Below, piece by piece: positions 46,837 through 55,958 of a stretch of 64,000 nucleotides of DNA. The first letter of the stretch is position 1. Every line of letters starts with the position of its first letter. The stretch spans positions 558,001 through 622,000 of the forward strand of contig NZ_JADBEJ010000008.1 in assembly GCF_014873915.1 (NCBI RefSeq). Direction: 5' to 3'. The translations under genes and the position numbers were made by a program. Source of the stretch: Amycolatopsis roodepoortensis. GTDB lineage: Bacteria > Actinomycetota > Actinomycetes > Mycobacteriales > Pseudonocardiaceae. Below the pieces are notes generated by a model. It searched no databases. It was given only the letters and a program-made list of their open reading frames with translations, and was not told the origin of the DNA.

Positions 46837-48134
46837 GTTCGATTCTCAACCTCGTCCAAGACCTTCGCGACGGCCTTGGCGAAAACCTCCCCTAGGAGGA
46901 CGGGGACCGCGTTGCCGAGTTGCCGCATCTGTTCACCCCGCGGGCCGCTCAGTCGCCACTCATCAGGAAAAGTCATGACCCTGGCCGTCTCCCGCACCGT
47001 CATATACCTGTGCCGGTAGCGTTGTCCCGATGGAGACTTGAGCCCGCTGACGCGAGAGTCGGTGAGCATGACGGATTCCCCGCCTGGGACCCCATGTACG
47101 CCCGCCTTGACGGTCTTCGCCGGTCGGTCGAGCACGTTGGGGGTGTGGCCCGGGTAGATCCGTGCGTCCGGCCAGCCGATGTGATCCAAGGGCATGTCGT
47201 CGTATTGGACTCGATCGAGTTTGTCCCACTTGATCTGGGGTAGGGGTTCTCGTTCGCCGTCGAAACCCGCGATCGCGTCGCGTAGGGTGCGCCACGGCTT
47301 GAGCTTGTCGTTTGTGATCGATAGCTCGCTCTGAACGCCTTTGCTGACGTGGTCGCGGACGTGTTTGGGTACCTTGGCATGGCGTTCCCAGTACGTACCG
47401 GTGCTCAGGGAATGGAGGAGGGCTTCCTCGGAGTGTGTCTTCTTAACGGCATCGTGCAAGATCGTTTCGTCGATGTCCAGATCGCCTCGGAAAGCGATGA
47501 TTATGACTCGATTACGGATCTGTGGAACACCGTAGTCGGCTGCATTGACTTCGAACTTGAAAACGCGATATCGTTCAAGGGAGTCGGTGGTTCCCTGCTG
47601 CGCCTTTGTGCGAAGAAGAGCGTCATGTTGGAGCCATGTGGCTGCCGGATCACGCTCCTCGAACGGAAACTCCAACTCGCGTAAAATGTAATCGAAATAC
47701 GGCTTGAACGAAGGTCTGAGTAGGCCCCGGACGTTCTCGCAAATAACGGCCTTCGGCTGAATCTCGCGAATGGCGCGGAACATCTCCGGGAACATGTTGC
47801 GTTTGTCTTCATCGCCTTTGGCGACCCCGCCGAGACTGAATGGCTGGCAAGGTGGCCCACCGGCGAGGAGATCAACTTCGCCCTGTAGGTATCCCATTTT
47901 GAGGTCTCGGACATCGCCGCGGACCAGGGGCCAGGGTTCGCCCGCCTCCGGGATCCTCTCGTCTTCTCCTCGCGGGACGGCCCCGTTGGCTTCGAGTGTG
48001 TCGCACGCGTGCTTGACGTACTCGTTCAGCAAGAGCGGCCGGAAACCCGCGCGGTGGACGGCCATGGCCAGACCTCCGCCGCCTGCGAACAGCTCGACAG
48101 ACGTACGTCCTGTCGGTTCTTGGTCATCGGCCAT
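46833..48134 (-). CDS. C5 cytosine-specific DNA methyltransferase
   Basis: 433 residues from the ATG at 48134; a GTG eight codons upstream is possible. All main C5-MTase motifs are present: motif I VELFAGGGGLAMA, motif IV GGPPCQPFSLGG with the catalytic Cys at about 96, motif VI AVICENVRGLL, motif VIII-like QIRNRVIIIAFR, and motif X GNAVPVLLGEVFAKAV. The target-recognition region lies between about 250 and 340. It should methylate host DNA at a specific site and mark it as self for the nuclease and helicase encoded upstream. Confidence 0.94.
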   Translation of the reverse strand: MADDQEPTGRTSVELFAGGGGLAMAVHRAGFRPLLLNEYVKHACDTLEANGAVPRGEDERIPEAGEPWPLVRGDVRDLKMGYLQGEVDLLAGGPPCQPFSLGGVAKGDEDKRNMFPEMFRAIREIQPKAVICENVRGLLRPSFKPYFDYILRELEFPFEERDPAATWLQHDALLRTKAQQGTTDSLERYRVFKFEVNAADYGVPQIRNRVIIIAFRGDLDIDETILHDAVKKTHSEEALLHSLSTGTYWERHAKVPKHVRDHVSKGVQSELSITNDKLKPWRTLRDAIAGFDGEREPLPQIKWDKLDRVQYDDMPLDHIGWPDARIYPGHTPNVLDRPAKTVKAGVHGVPGGESVMLTDSRVSGLKSPSGQRYRHRYMTVRETARVMTFPDEWRLSGPRGEQMRQLGNAVPVLLGEVFAKAVAKVLDEVENRT

Positions 48135-48202
48135 GGCGTGGGATTCTACCGTGTCCACCTTTGTGGCTCGCGTAGGCACGCGGTACTTTCTCGCCTGGTG
48201 GA

Positions 48203-51088
48203 TCAGGGTTTCGATGGCTCGTCGACCAGCGCGTAGTAGGGTTTCTCCGGGATTTGGACCTTGTAGACGAGCGGCTTGCGATCATCGGGTACCGCGGCGT
48301 CCGGAAGTTGGAGCATGAGCGCCATCACAACGCCGATCGGGTACCCGTCATCGTCGACCTCGACGTCTGGTCGGTCCTTGTCCATCACCGGGTACAAGAT
48401 GGCGCAGCCCGACGTCGGGGTCTTGTCGGCGAGGTCATCGAGAGCCTTGCGATGTGCGCTCTCGGAGTTCCCTCGTATGCGGTTCTCTTTCTCGACTTTG
48501 CGGCCGTGGACCGTGAACTCGCCGACTCCCTCGATGCTGATCCGCCTTCCTGTTTTTTGTTGAGGCAGAACGATATGCCACTGGTCGACGATGTCCTCCG
48601 GCAAGCTCGCGATCCACGCGAGGTCGGCGGTGAAAGTGTCGTCCTTGGCCCATTTCAGTTCGCTGAGGACGTCGATCATCTCTTTGTGCGTGACCGTTCC
48701 AGTGAGCGCTTCGAAGGTGCGACCGGCCTTTAAAGAAGTGTGGTGCTTGGCCGCCTTGAGTAGCGGGCGGCAGGCATCGATATTGTGGCTTAGTGCGGAC
48801 TGGTCGTCCAGGTTCGGGTAGCCGGAACTGGGTTCCTTTGTCCGGGTCCTACGCTCGACCAGCCTCGCGTTGTACATCTTGTTCGGTGCGGTTGGCCGAA
48901 GTCCGCCGTGCCTCATCACTTGCGGTTGGATGTCCTTCGGCGTGATCAGGGGGCGACCATCGACCATGGTCGCGTACTGGCGGAGTTCGCGACGGAACTC
49001 CTCCTCGTCCCTACAAGCCGCCTCGAACGCGTCGCGGACCTTGCGGGTGACGAAGAGTCGGACCAGGTCGCGGTACCCTGGGCGGAATCCGAACCATCGG
49101 CCCATCTGCATCAGTGCTTCGGAGTGCCCGACGTTGCGGGAATAGTAGGTCACCGTCAGTCCTTCGACCGTGAACCCCCGCGCCAGGGAGTTCCCACCCA
49201 CGAGAATCCGCCACACCGGCCGCTTGTCGAAGTCGAGGTTCTCCTGCTCGATGTCTTTGTCACTGTTGATGACCAGGACCGGATTACCGTTCGGGGCGAT
49301 CTGACGTGCGGCTACACCCAGGTGGGGAACGAGGTCGTCGAACGACGCCGGCATCGCGTGGCCGAGATCGAGTGCGGCGGTGACCGGCGCGAAGTCGTCG
49401 AGGAAAAGTTGCCGAAGCCTTTCCGAGGCACCGCCACTCAGATAGCCACTGACGTTCCACAAGTCTTGGATGGACTCGGACCTTGTCTTGTGCGCGGCTT
49501 TGCGCATCGCCTCGTGTACAAGCATCGTGTGGTGCTTGAACGGCTTCGCTCCATGCGCTTCGCGGTATAGCTTGATGGCCCCCGCGAGCACAAACGAATC
49601 CAGGGCGTCTTGGAGGTCGTCCTCCTCCGCTTCGTCGTCCTCGTCCGCTTGCTTGCCGACGAGCCTGACGTGTGCCTTCTCCTTGGAGTTGGCGAATGTC
49701 TTCTCGGAGTCCGGGATCGCGAGATCGAGATCGTGGAAATCATCGGCGCCCATATATCCCTCTGGGCGTTCCAAAGAGATCAGATAGTCCTTGGGGAAAA
49801 TGTCTTCATCGTCCGAGGGGTCCACGAAGACATTCGCGAACGGCGTGGCCGTGTACCCGACATACTGCGCTCGTGGCAGGATGTGCAGCAGGTTGGACAG
49901 ATGTTGGTTGATAGCGGTGCGCTTCTTCTGCTCTTCCTTCCACTTCCTGGGATCTGTGGTGTTGACTGATGCCTGGTCGGATTCATCGTCGATGATCAAT
50001 GTGGGGATGTCGTCGAGCTTGTCCGCATTGTTCTTGAGGTCCTTGACCAGGTTGTTCAACACCGACGTGTTCTTTTTGACGATAATCAATCTGGCGTCAC
50101 TGGTGAACAGGTTGTCGGGATGCCATAGCTGCTTGGTTCGGTCCCGGCGCTCGAATTCCAGCGCGGGTAGGCCTTGCTGGAGACGACGGTAGTCGCGGCG
50201 CTGGGTGGTCATACGGTGGATGTCGGGTTTGCCGACCTCCGATGGTCGAACTCCGTGACGGACGAACCTGTCGTTGTTCCAGTCGTCGTCATCATCGAGG
50301 TAGTCGATGATCTGTGCGGCACCCGGGTCTGATTCGTCGACACCACGCAGGATGTTCTCGCGGCCGACTAGTTCCATGTCGAGGCGTCGTTGGGTCTGTT
50401 CGCGTAGCAGGTTGGTCGTGCCGGTCATGACGATGATCAGTCGATAGCCGGCGTCGATGGCCTTCGCGATCACTCCTGTGAAGTTGGCGGTCTTCCCACT
50501 CTGCACATACCCGACGACCAGTCCTTTGGTCTGGCCGGCCTTCGCGCGCGATGGGTTGACGAGCCGCTCCACGATGTGTGTGGTCGCCGTGTCCAAGGTG
50601 GTGATCGCCTGAGCGCCCCAGTTGCGCCTTGTGCGCAAGTACTCGATGTAGTGACCCCAGTAGAAGTCCCTATCGCGCTGAACCTCCATGGTGTACCAGG
50701 GTTCCCAAGGGCCGGCGATGACCGTGGTCCCGTCGCCTTTGGCGAGTGGGAAGTGCACCGAGAACGCGCTAGCTGTCTCCGCCTCGATTTTCAATAGCTC
50801 GATTATGAGCTCGCGGCGTTCCGCTGAGTTGGCGCGAGTCCCGGCGGTCCACGGGTTTCCCTCGACTGGAGCGTTTCCCCACCTTCCCATGTTGAGGGTC
50901 AGGGCGACTCTGAGCCGGTCGTCTTGATCCGATGCCTCGAGATGTTCGCGAAGTCGTGCTTCGGAGACGTCGGGTTCGGGAACGATGTCCTCGGCCTCGA
51001 CCTGGGCACGTCGGAGTAGGCCTTTGGGAGCGCTACCCTCCATCGCCCTCAGTGCGTTGGCGTAGGCCTCGACAAGTGGATTGGTCAT
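48203..51088 (-). CDS. Z1 domain-containing SF2-like helicase/ATPase
   Basis: 961 residues. Walker A at 193-200 (VVGYVQSGKTANFTG), helicase motif Ia-like LIIVMTGTTNLLREQTQRRL, a DExD-type Walker B in TLIIDDESDQASVN, motif III-like YVGYTATPFANVF, and C-terminal helicase motifs VGGNSLARGFTVEGLTV and MQMGRWFGFRPGYRDLVRLF. Between the two lies the Z1 domain. Z1 proteins occur almost only in restriction-like operons with MORC-type ATPases and are believed to be DNA translocases. It overlaps the PD-(D/E)XK gene by 4 bp and is the largest subunit of the system. Confidence 0.92.
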   Translation of the reverse strand: MTNPLVEAYANALRAMEGSAPKGLLRRAQVEAEDIVPEPDVSEARLREHLEASDQDDRLRVALTLNMGRWGNAPVEGNPWTAGTRANSAERRELIIELLKIEAETASAFSVHFPLAKGDGTTVIAGPWEPWYTMEVQRDRDFYWGHYIEYLRTRRNWGAQAITTLDTATTHIVERLVNPSRAKAGQTKGLVVGYVQSGKTANFTGVIAKAIDAGYRLIIVMTGTTNLLREQTQRRLDMELVGRENILRGVDESDPGAAQIIDYLDDDDDWNNDRFVRHGVRPSEVGKPDIHRMTTQRRDYRRLQQGLPALEFERRDRTKQLWHPDNLFTSDARLIIVKKNTSVLNNLVKDLKNNADKLDDIPTLIIDDESDQASVNTTDPRKWKEEQKKRTAINQHLSNLLHILPRAQYVGYTATPFANVFVDPSDDEDIFPKDYLISLERPEGYMGADDFHDLDLAIPDSEKTFANSKEKAHVRLVGKQADEDDEAEEDDLQDALDSFVLAGAIKLYREAHGAKPFKHHTMLVHEAMRKAAHKTRSESIQDLWNVSGYLSGGASERLRQLFLDDFAPVTAALDLGHAMPASFDDLVPHLGVAARQIAPNGNPVLVINSDKDIEQENLDFDKRPVWRILVGGNSLARGFTVEGLTVTYYSRNVGHSEALMQMGRWFGFRPGYRDLVRLFVTRKVRDAFEAACRDEEEFRRELRQYATMVDGRPLITPKDIQPQVMRHGGLRPTAPNKMYNARLVERRTRTKEPSSGYPNLDDQSALSHNIDACRPLLKAAKHHTSLKAGRTFEALTGTVTHKEMIDVLSELKWAKDDTFTADLAWIASLPEDIVDQWHIVLPQQKTGRRISIEGVGEFTVHGRKVEKENRIRGNSESAHRKALDDLADKTPTSGCAILYPVMDKDRPDVEVDDDGYPIGVVMALMLQLPDAAVPDDRKPLVYKVQIPEKPYYALVDEPSKP

Positions 51089-52083
51089 GTTCGTCCTTCG
51101 AACCCGATGGCCGTTTTGATGATCTCAGGGATGTCCGTCGCGGTGGCGAGATCGGTCAGGTCTACCCGATAGCGGACTTCGGGAATCGCCACTAGCTGGA
51201 TCCCGCTGCTCCGCAGCCCACTCTCGGTGAGCCGAGGGAAGGTCTCGTTCACTGGGTAGGCCTGACTCGGCGAACGCCGGGTCCATCGGGTTTTGAGTCG
51301 TTCCCGATGATCGTCATGCCAGCCAGCGTCCGCTAGTCGGCTTTCGAAGCCACTTCGGGCAGGTCCTGATCCGATCTCGGATCGGATCGTATCGACGAGG
51401 TCCGACAAAGTGCGACCACGACCAGCGCCCGCGGTGGTCAGCTGGTGCGAAACCAGCCATAACGGCCGCTTCCCCGTCGGTTCCAGTTGGGTCAACGACT
51501 CGATCCAATGTCGTCGCCGCTCGCCGATGGTCGTCTTGACCTCGACGTCCTGCGAGGGGAGCCCGAAGTCGTGCTCCTCAGTACCTCCTCGCCAGGCCTC
51601 GACCGCTTTCGTGGTCCCAACCGAGCCTATGAGGCCACCTACGACGACGAGTTCTCCGAATAGACCCACCTCGCGTTCGCGCGACAATGAGTCGGGAGCC
51701 AGCAGGAGCGTGGACATCTTGTCGAGCGTGGCCCACAACGCCTCGCTCGGTGAAAGCCCGCTGAGCTGGATACGGTCCGCCATGGAGCACAGCACTGGGT
51801 AGGCGTCGCGGAACAGAGCGGGGCTGGTGATCGCCACCTCGAAGAACGGCGTACCGTCGTGCACCACTACTCGGGTGAGGATGTTGTGGAGTCCCGTATC
51901 GGGAGCTTCCACGTCGTAGTCGACCCGCACTCGTAGGCCGATCTCGGGCTTCGACGGGACGATGAAGATGAAGGCGTCGGGCGCGCCTTTGACCGGCAGG
52001 TCGTACGGTGCTCGGCTGGCGAGATAGCGGTCGAATGTTTCGGCCGACGCGTGCCGCTTGTCGGAGGTCTTACTCGTCGTCAT
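51085..52083 (-). CDS. PD-(D/E)XK motif protein (DUF4420), predicted nuclease
   Basis: 332 residues from the ATG at 52083, which overlaps the ATPase stop (ATGA). The restriction-fold active site is visible: Glu144 in EVGLFGELVVVGG, Asp172 in EEHDFGLPSQ, then Glu181-Val-Lys183 in DVEVKTTIGERR, a D-(x)8-ExK motif with the extra upstream Glu of DUF4420 proteins. This is the best candidate for the DNA-cutting subunit. Translational coupling with the ATPase and helicase genes suggests one complex. Confidence 0.9.
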   Translation of the reverse strand: MTTSKTSDKRHASAETFDRYLASRAPYDLPVKGAPDAFIFIVPSKPEIGLRVRVDYDVEAPDTGLHNILTRVVVHDGTPFFEVAITSPALFRDAYPVLCSMADRIQLSGLSPSEALWATLDKMSTLLLAPDSLSREREVGLFGELVVVGGLIGSVGTTKAVEAWRGGTEEHDFGLPSQDVEVKTTIGERRRHWIESLTQLEPTGKRPLWLVSHQLTTAGAGRGRTLSDLVDTIRSEIGSGPARSGFESRLADAGWHDDHRERLKTRWTRRSPSQAYPVNETFPRLTESGLRSSGIQLVAIPEVRYRVDLTDLATATDIPEIIKTAIGFEGRT

Positions 52084-53585
52084 TGACGCTCCGCCTGGAC
52101 GGCGGTGGTCAGAATGGTCTGCCAAAGGTCGAGGTTGTCTTTGTCCCGCGGTCCGAGATAGTCGCCTTCGAATACGTTGCCGATCAAGAGGTATAGGAGC
52201 GACTTCACCAGTGGTAGATCGTTGAGGCCTCCATGCTTGTCGCCTAGCAGCATCTTCCGGTAGCGCTTGTTGAGCCACAAGGTGTGGTCATCCCGGTCGA
52301 TGCGGAAGAACGAGTCGTCAGGGAAGACGGCCCACCTGATATCGATCGGCTTCTCGCCGGCGACTGGGGGGATTTCCTTCTCGATCGTGGCACGGACGCG
52401 GGGCGGCAGCCCGGACCCTGGGTGGATCATGGATGTTCGTTTGGGATTCCGTTTATTCGCGGTCTTGAAGATGTCTTCGGCGATTTCGAGGTATTGGTTC
52501 AGGCTGGTCCCGTCGGATGCCCGCGCCATGGAAGCCAACCGTGCGAACTCGGAGCCGACCAGGACCCGCGACTTTTCGGGGTTGAACTGGAACAGGCTGA
52601 TCGAGTCGTCGTCGATCTCGACCTCGACGCGGGCGAATGAAAGCCGTTTGTGGGGCACGTGTACGCCGACCCAGCCTCCTGCTTGCAGGAGCCGTTCCCG
52701 CCGGTAGAAGTACAAACCCTGATGATCAGCCGGGTTGCCTGTCAGCATGAACTGCGCACTGCTCGACCGTCCAGGCCAGAGGTGGCAGCGGAACCGTAGG
52801 CGGAGTCCGTCCACCTCCGCGGTCAGCGTCTTGGGGAAGTCCGGGCGTGCGGACCTCGAATATCCGAATGGGTCGAGTGGTGTGACCGGGATGGGCGGTC
52901 CCACGAACGCCCCGTCGACGTCTCGGACCTCGAAGTCGATACTGATCTTGTTGCTTTCCAAGAACCTGTGGAACACCATGCCGAGGTGCTGGCAGGCGGC
53001 GGTGATCATGTGGTTGAGGATCTTCTCCACGTGCCTGGGATCATGCGTGGCGGCGAACGGGACGACGTCGTCCCATCGGATCACGGTGCCGGCTCCGGCG
53101 AGGGGGATACGCCAGCCTCTGTTGAACTCCGTCTCGGCGAATCGTCCCGGGACCACGTCGCATTCGAAGCCGCGCTGGGGGCCGTCATCCAGTCTCCAGC
53201 GGCGCCCGACGACCTCGTCGCCGGCGGCCTTCGACATCACGGTGAGACTTCTGGCCTGACTGAACGACGCGGCTTTCAAACCAAGGCCGAAATGCCCGAG
53301 ATCGCTCCCTTGGTACTCGCGTCGACGGCCGACGGTCATCGCCGTGTCGATCGTCTCCGGCGTCATCCCGCGGCCGTTGTCAACGATGTAGAGGGAACGT
53401 GGGCGTCCGCCTGTCTTGACGATTTGGACAAGTACGTGGGTCGCGCCCGCGTCGATGGAGTTATCGACCAGGTCGGCCAACGCCGTCTCCATCGAATGGT
53501 TTCGCCCGATAGCGTCCAAGGTGCTCGGATCCGGCGGGAGTTCGATGCTCCCGGCGGTCGGTACGTCTTGACTCCACTCGGACAT
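52080..53585 (-). CDS. GHKL ATPase (MORC/Hsp90/MutL-like), first gene of the defence operon
   Basis: 501 residues. ATP-binding Bergerat fold: N-box ETALADLVDNSIDAGATHVL (Glu33, Asn42), G1 box YIVDNGRGMTPETID, G2 box SDLGHFGLGLKAASF. A transducer-like S5 domain follows (FYRRERLLQAGGWVGVHVPH, VEIDDDSISLFQFNPEKSRV, with the Lys that touches ATP). The C-terminal 130 residues are not recognised. MORC-type ATPases in restriction-like operons are thought to form ATP-gated DNA clamps. It is promoter-proximal and overlaps the nuclease gene by 4 bp. Confidence 0.92.
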   Translation of the reverse strand: MSEWSQDVPTAGSIELPPDPSTLDAIGRNHSMETALADLVDNSIDAGATHVLVQIVKTGGRPRSLYIVDNGRGMTPETIDTAMTVGRRREYQGSDLGHFGLGLKAASFSQARSLTVMSKAAGDEVVGRRWRLDDGPQRGFECDVVPGRFAETEFNRGWRIPLAGAGTVIRWDDVVPFAATHDPRHVEKILNHMITAACQHLGMVFHRFLESNKISIDFEVRDVDGAFVGPPIPVTPLDPFGYSRSARPDFPKTLTAEVDGLRLRFRCHLWPGRSSSAQFMLTGNPADHQGLYFYRRERLLQAGGWVGVHVPHKRLSFARVEVEIDDDSISLFQFNPEKSRVLVGSEFARLASMARASDGTSLNQYLEIAEDIFKTANKRNPKRTSMIHPGSGLPPRVRATIEKEIPPVAGEKPIDIRWAVFPDDSFFRIDRDDHTLWLNKRYRKMLLGDKHGGLNDLPLVKSLLYLLIGNVFEGDYLGPRDKDNLDLWQTILTTAVQAERQ

Positions 53586-53672
53586 AACCAGCTCCCCACC
53601 CCGATCGTTTCGGCGACTCGATCCGAGGGGTCGCCGCCGTGCATGGCCGGTAGTGAGCAGGCCACGCTATTG

Positions 53673-53701
53673 GATATACCGAAGCAAGCCGCGCGTTACA
53701 G
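53673..53701 (-). promoter_or_regulatory. Candidate promoter of the defence operon
   Basis: On the minus strand CTGTAA (-35, 53696-53701) and TATATC (-10, 53673-53678) are spaced by 17 bp, about 90 bp before the ATPase start. The sequence is AT-rich compared with its surroundings. Two GTAACG repeats overlap the -35 side. Confidence 0.5.
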
Positions 53702-53705
53702 TACG

Positions 53706-54344
53706 TTACCAAACGGAGCTCTTCGTGTGAGACGGGTTGGGGCGTGCGGGGCTGTCCACTGTGAGAGTGGATGACTCGCGGGTTTTCCCGAAAACGCTGG
53801 TCAGAGCCTCCCTGATCAACCCCGCCAGATCCGCCGCCCCGTCCGTCTCAGCCCATCGCACCAGCGCGACGTGAGCAGCGCCAAGGCACGCCATAGCCGT
53901 AGCCCGCACCTGAAACTCCTCGTCCGACGAAGGCGAACAACCGAGAGCGGCCACGATCGCATCCGCCGTCGCGTACTGGCTGTCCAGATGCCGCGCCCGC
54001 AGCGCCGGCACCGAGATCATCAGCCGTAGCCGCGCCAGCAGGAACGCCTTCTCCGACGAAGACCCGTGAGCGGCCGTCTCCGAGAGCGCGCGCCCGATCC
54101 GCACAGGCAGCGGGCCGGGAGGCTGATCAAGCACGGCGGAAGCCGTCACGGGGTCGTACTCGTCGTAGAGGACCAGGTCCTCCTTCGTCGGGAAGTGCCG
54201 GTAGACCGTCATCGCCGAGACGCCGGCGGCCGCGGCGACGTCGGCGACGGTGGTCGCGTCGTAGCCGACGTCGGTGAAGAGGCGGATGGCGTGCGTCTGC
54301 ACCTGAAGCCGGGTTTCGGCGCGCTGGCGGTCTCGGAGGCTCAC
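53706..54344 (-). CDS. TetR family transcriptional regulator
   Basis: 212 residues. N-terminal helix-turn-helix: RLFTDVGYDATTVADVAAAA, GVSAMTVYRHFPTKEDLVLY. The rest is the helical ligand domain, ending in a Ser/Pro-rich tail. Divergent from the SDR gene across 47 bp that hold a clear palindrome, so it most likely represses itself and the SDR. Confidence 0.92.
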   Translation of the reverse strand: MSLRDRQRAETRLQVQTHAIRLFTDVGYDATTVADVAAAAGVSAMTVYRHFPTKEDLVLYDEYDPVTASAVLDQPPGPLPVRIGRALSETAAHGSSSEKAFLLARLRLMISVPALRARHLDSQYATADAIVAALGCSPSSDEEFQVRATAMACLGAAHVALVRWAETDGAADLAGLIREALTSVFGKTRESSTLTVDSPARPNPSHTKSSVW

Positions 54345-54363
54345 GTGGTAGACACTATCAAAG

Positions 54364-54378
54364 TGTTAGTCACTAACA
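54364..54378. promoter_or_regulatory. Operator between the TetR and SDR genes
   Basis: TGTTAGT-C-ACTAACA is a perfect 7-bp inverted repeat with a 1-nt spacer. A second symmetric pair, ACACT-N5-AGTGT (54352-54366), overlaps its left side. Placement in the 47-bp divergent promoter and size fit a TetR dimer site. Confidence 0.8.
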
Positions 54379-54391
54379 TCTGGGGTGAACG

Positions 54392-55060
54392 ATGAAGACG
54401 GCATTGGTGACCGGGGCGTCGCGGGGGATCGGGGCGGCGATCGCGCGGCGGCTCGAAGAAGACGGCGTCAAAGTCCGGAGGCATGACAGCGGCCAGGCCG
54501 ACTTGTCGACGATGGAAGGTGTCGACAAGGCCCTTGAGGGCATCGACAGTCTGGACATCCTGGTCAACAACGCCGCCGCCCAGCCGGCGGGCCCGATCGA
54601 GACGGACACGCCCGAAAGCTTCGATCGCCTGATGGCGGTGAACGTGAAGGCGCCGTACTTCCTCATCCAGCGGGCACCGCTGAACGACGGCGGCCGCATC
54701 GTCAACGTCTCGTCGGTCGCGACCCGGATGGCCAACCCGGCGCAGACCTCCTTCGCGATGACCAAGGGCGCGCTCGAGACGATGAGCCGCACCCTCGCCC
54801 ACCAGCTCGGACCCCGCGGCATCACGGTCAACGTCGTCGCGCCGGGCGCCACCAGGACCGCGAACAACGGCGCGATCTTCACGCCGGAGCTGGAGACAGC
54901 TATCAAAACCCTCACCGCGCACCGGAGGCTCGGTACCGCGGAGGACGTGGCGGACGTCGTCGCCTTCCTCGCTTCCGACGACGCCCGGTGGGTGACCGGG
55001 CAGGTCATCGAGGCGAGCGGCGGGTTGTTCCTCGGGCCGCCGGGCCAAGGCGCAGAATAG
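54392..55060 (+). CDS. SDR family protein with Phe at the catalytic Tyr position
   Basis: 222 residues. Rossmann-fold SDR: LVTGASRGIGAAIARRL cofactor loop, DILVNNAAAQPAGPIE, Ser108 in IVNVSSVATRM, and GPRGITVNVVAPGATRT. The active-site motif reads SFAMTKGAL: Phe121 stands where the catalytic Tyr of YxxxK should be, with Lys125 kept. The codon is TTC. The length is typical of small TetR-linked SDRs. Either catalysis is changed or the protein has another role. Controlled by the divergent TetR in all likelihood. Confidence 0.88.
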   Translation: MKTALVTGASRGIGAAIARRLEEDGVKVRRHDSGQADLSTMEGVDKALEGIDSLDILVNNAAAQPAGPIETDTPESFDRLMAVNVKAPYFLIQRAPLNDGGRIVNVSSVATRMANPAQTSFAMTKGALETMSRTLAHQLGPRGITVNVVAPGATRTANNGAIFTPELETAIKTLTAHRRLGTAEDVADVVAFLASDDARWVTGQVIEASGGLFLGPPGQGAE

Positions 55061-55064
55061 GCCG

Positions 55065-55958
55065 GTGACGTGGTTCAGCGAGGACGAACTCCGCAGGCAG
55101 GCCGGTGACGTCTCGTTCGCGCGTGGCGCCAAGTACCTGGAGTCGGTCGAGACGCTGGACGACGTCGCCGGCGGGGTCACGGCGGTGGTCAGCGGCACCG
55201 ACCGGTACACGGTCCGGTTGCGCAACGTCGACGGCGAGCTGGTCGGCGAGTGCTCCTGCCCGCACGCGGCGGACGGCTTCTTCTGCAAGCACTGCGTGGC
55301 CGTCGGACTCTTGGTCCTGGAGGGCGTGGCGGACGGCGGCGCGGCCGACATCCGCGGATACGTCGAGACCCTGGACCGCGCCGAGCTGGTCGAGCTGCTC
55401 GTCGCGCACGCGAACGAGGACCCGGCCCTGTTCCGCAAACTCTCGCTCAAGGCGGGCCGTGGCGACCTCGACGCGTTGCGGCGGCACGTCGAGGGAACGT
55501 TGCGGTTGCGCGGTTTCGTCGGCTTCCAGGGCACGGTCGCGTACACCGAGAAGGTGCGCGAGGTGCTCGCCACCGCCAGGGAACTCATGGACGGGCCGCT
55601 GCTGTGCCGCATCATCGAGCTGGTGGTGGAGGCGCTGGACTTCGTCGAGGACTCCTTCGGCGCGCTCGGCTCCGAGGTGACGGGCGCGCTCGCGCTGTAC
55701 GCGGAGGCCTGCGCGGACTCGCCGCCGGAGCCCAAGGAGCTCGCGGAATGGTTGCTGCGGCTGGACCTCGACGGGTCGGGCCGGGTCGACGTGAACATCG
55801 CGGACTTCACCGCGGGCCTCGGTTTCGAGGGGCTCGCGGTGTTCCGCGCCGGCGTCGAGGAGCGGTGGCGGTTCGACGACGGCGAGGACCCGTACCGCAG
55901 CCGCAAACTCCAGCGGCTGCGTGAGGGGTTCGCGGCGATGCGGAACTGGAAGGCCTAG
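55065..55958 (+). CDS. SWIM zinc finger protein
   Basis: 297 residues from a GTG at 55065, 4 bp after the SDR stop. The SWIM motif CxCx(n)CxH is complete: Cys63, Cys65, Cys74, His76 in GECSCPHAADGFFCKHC. The rest is helical. SWIM proteins bind nucleic acids or proteins; in bacteria they often accompany SWI/SNF-like helicases, but none is nearby. Convergent with the Sel1 gene, 4-bp overlap. Confidence 0.88.
   Translation: MTWFSEDELRRQAGDVSFARGAKYLESVETLDDVAGGVTAVVSGTDRYTVRLRNVDGELVGECSCPHAADGFFCKHCVAVGLLVLEGVADGGAADIRGYVETLDRAELVELLVAHANEDPALFRKLSLKAGRGDLDALRRHVEGTLRLRGFVGFQGTVAYTEKVREVLATARELMDGPLLCRIIELVVEALDFVEDSFGALGSEVTGALALYAEACADSPPEPKELAEWLLRLDLDGSGRVDVNIADFTAGLGFEGLAVFRAGVEERWRFDDGEDPYRSRKLQRLREGFAAMRNWKA

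Noticed and set aside
53586..53705. Attachment site or transposon end at the far edge of the defence operon
   Set aside because: No inverted or direct repeat matching the other edge could be found by eye.
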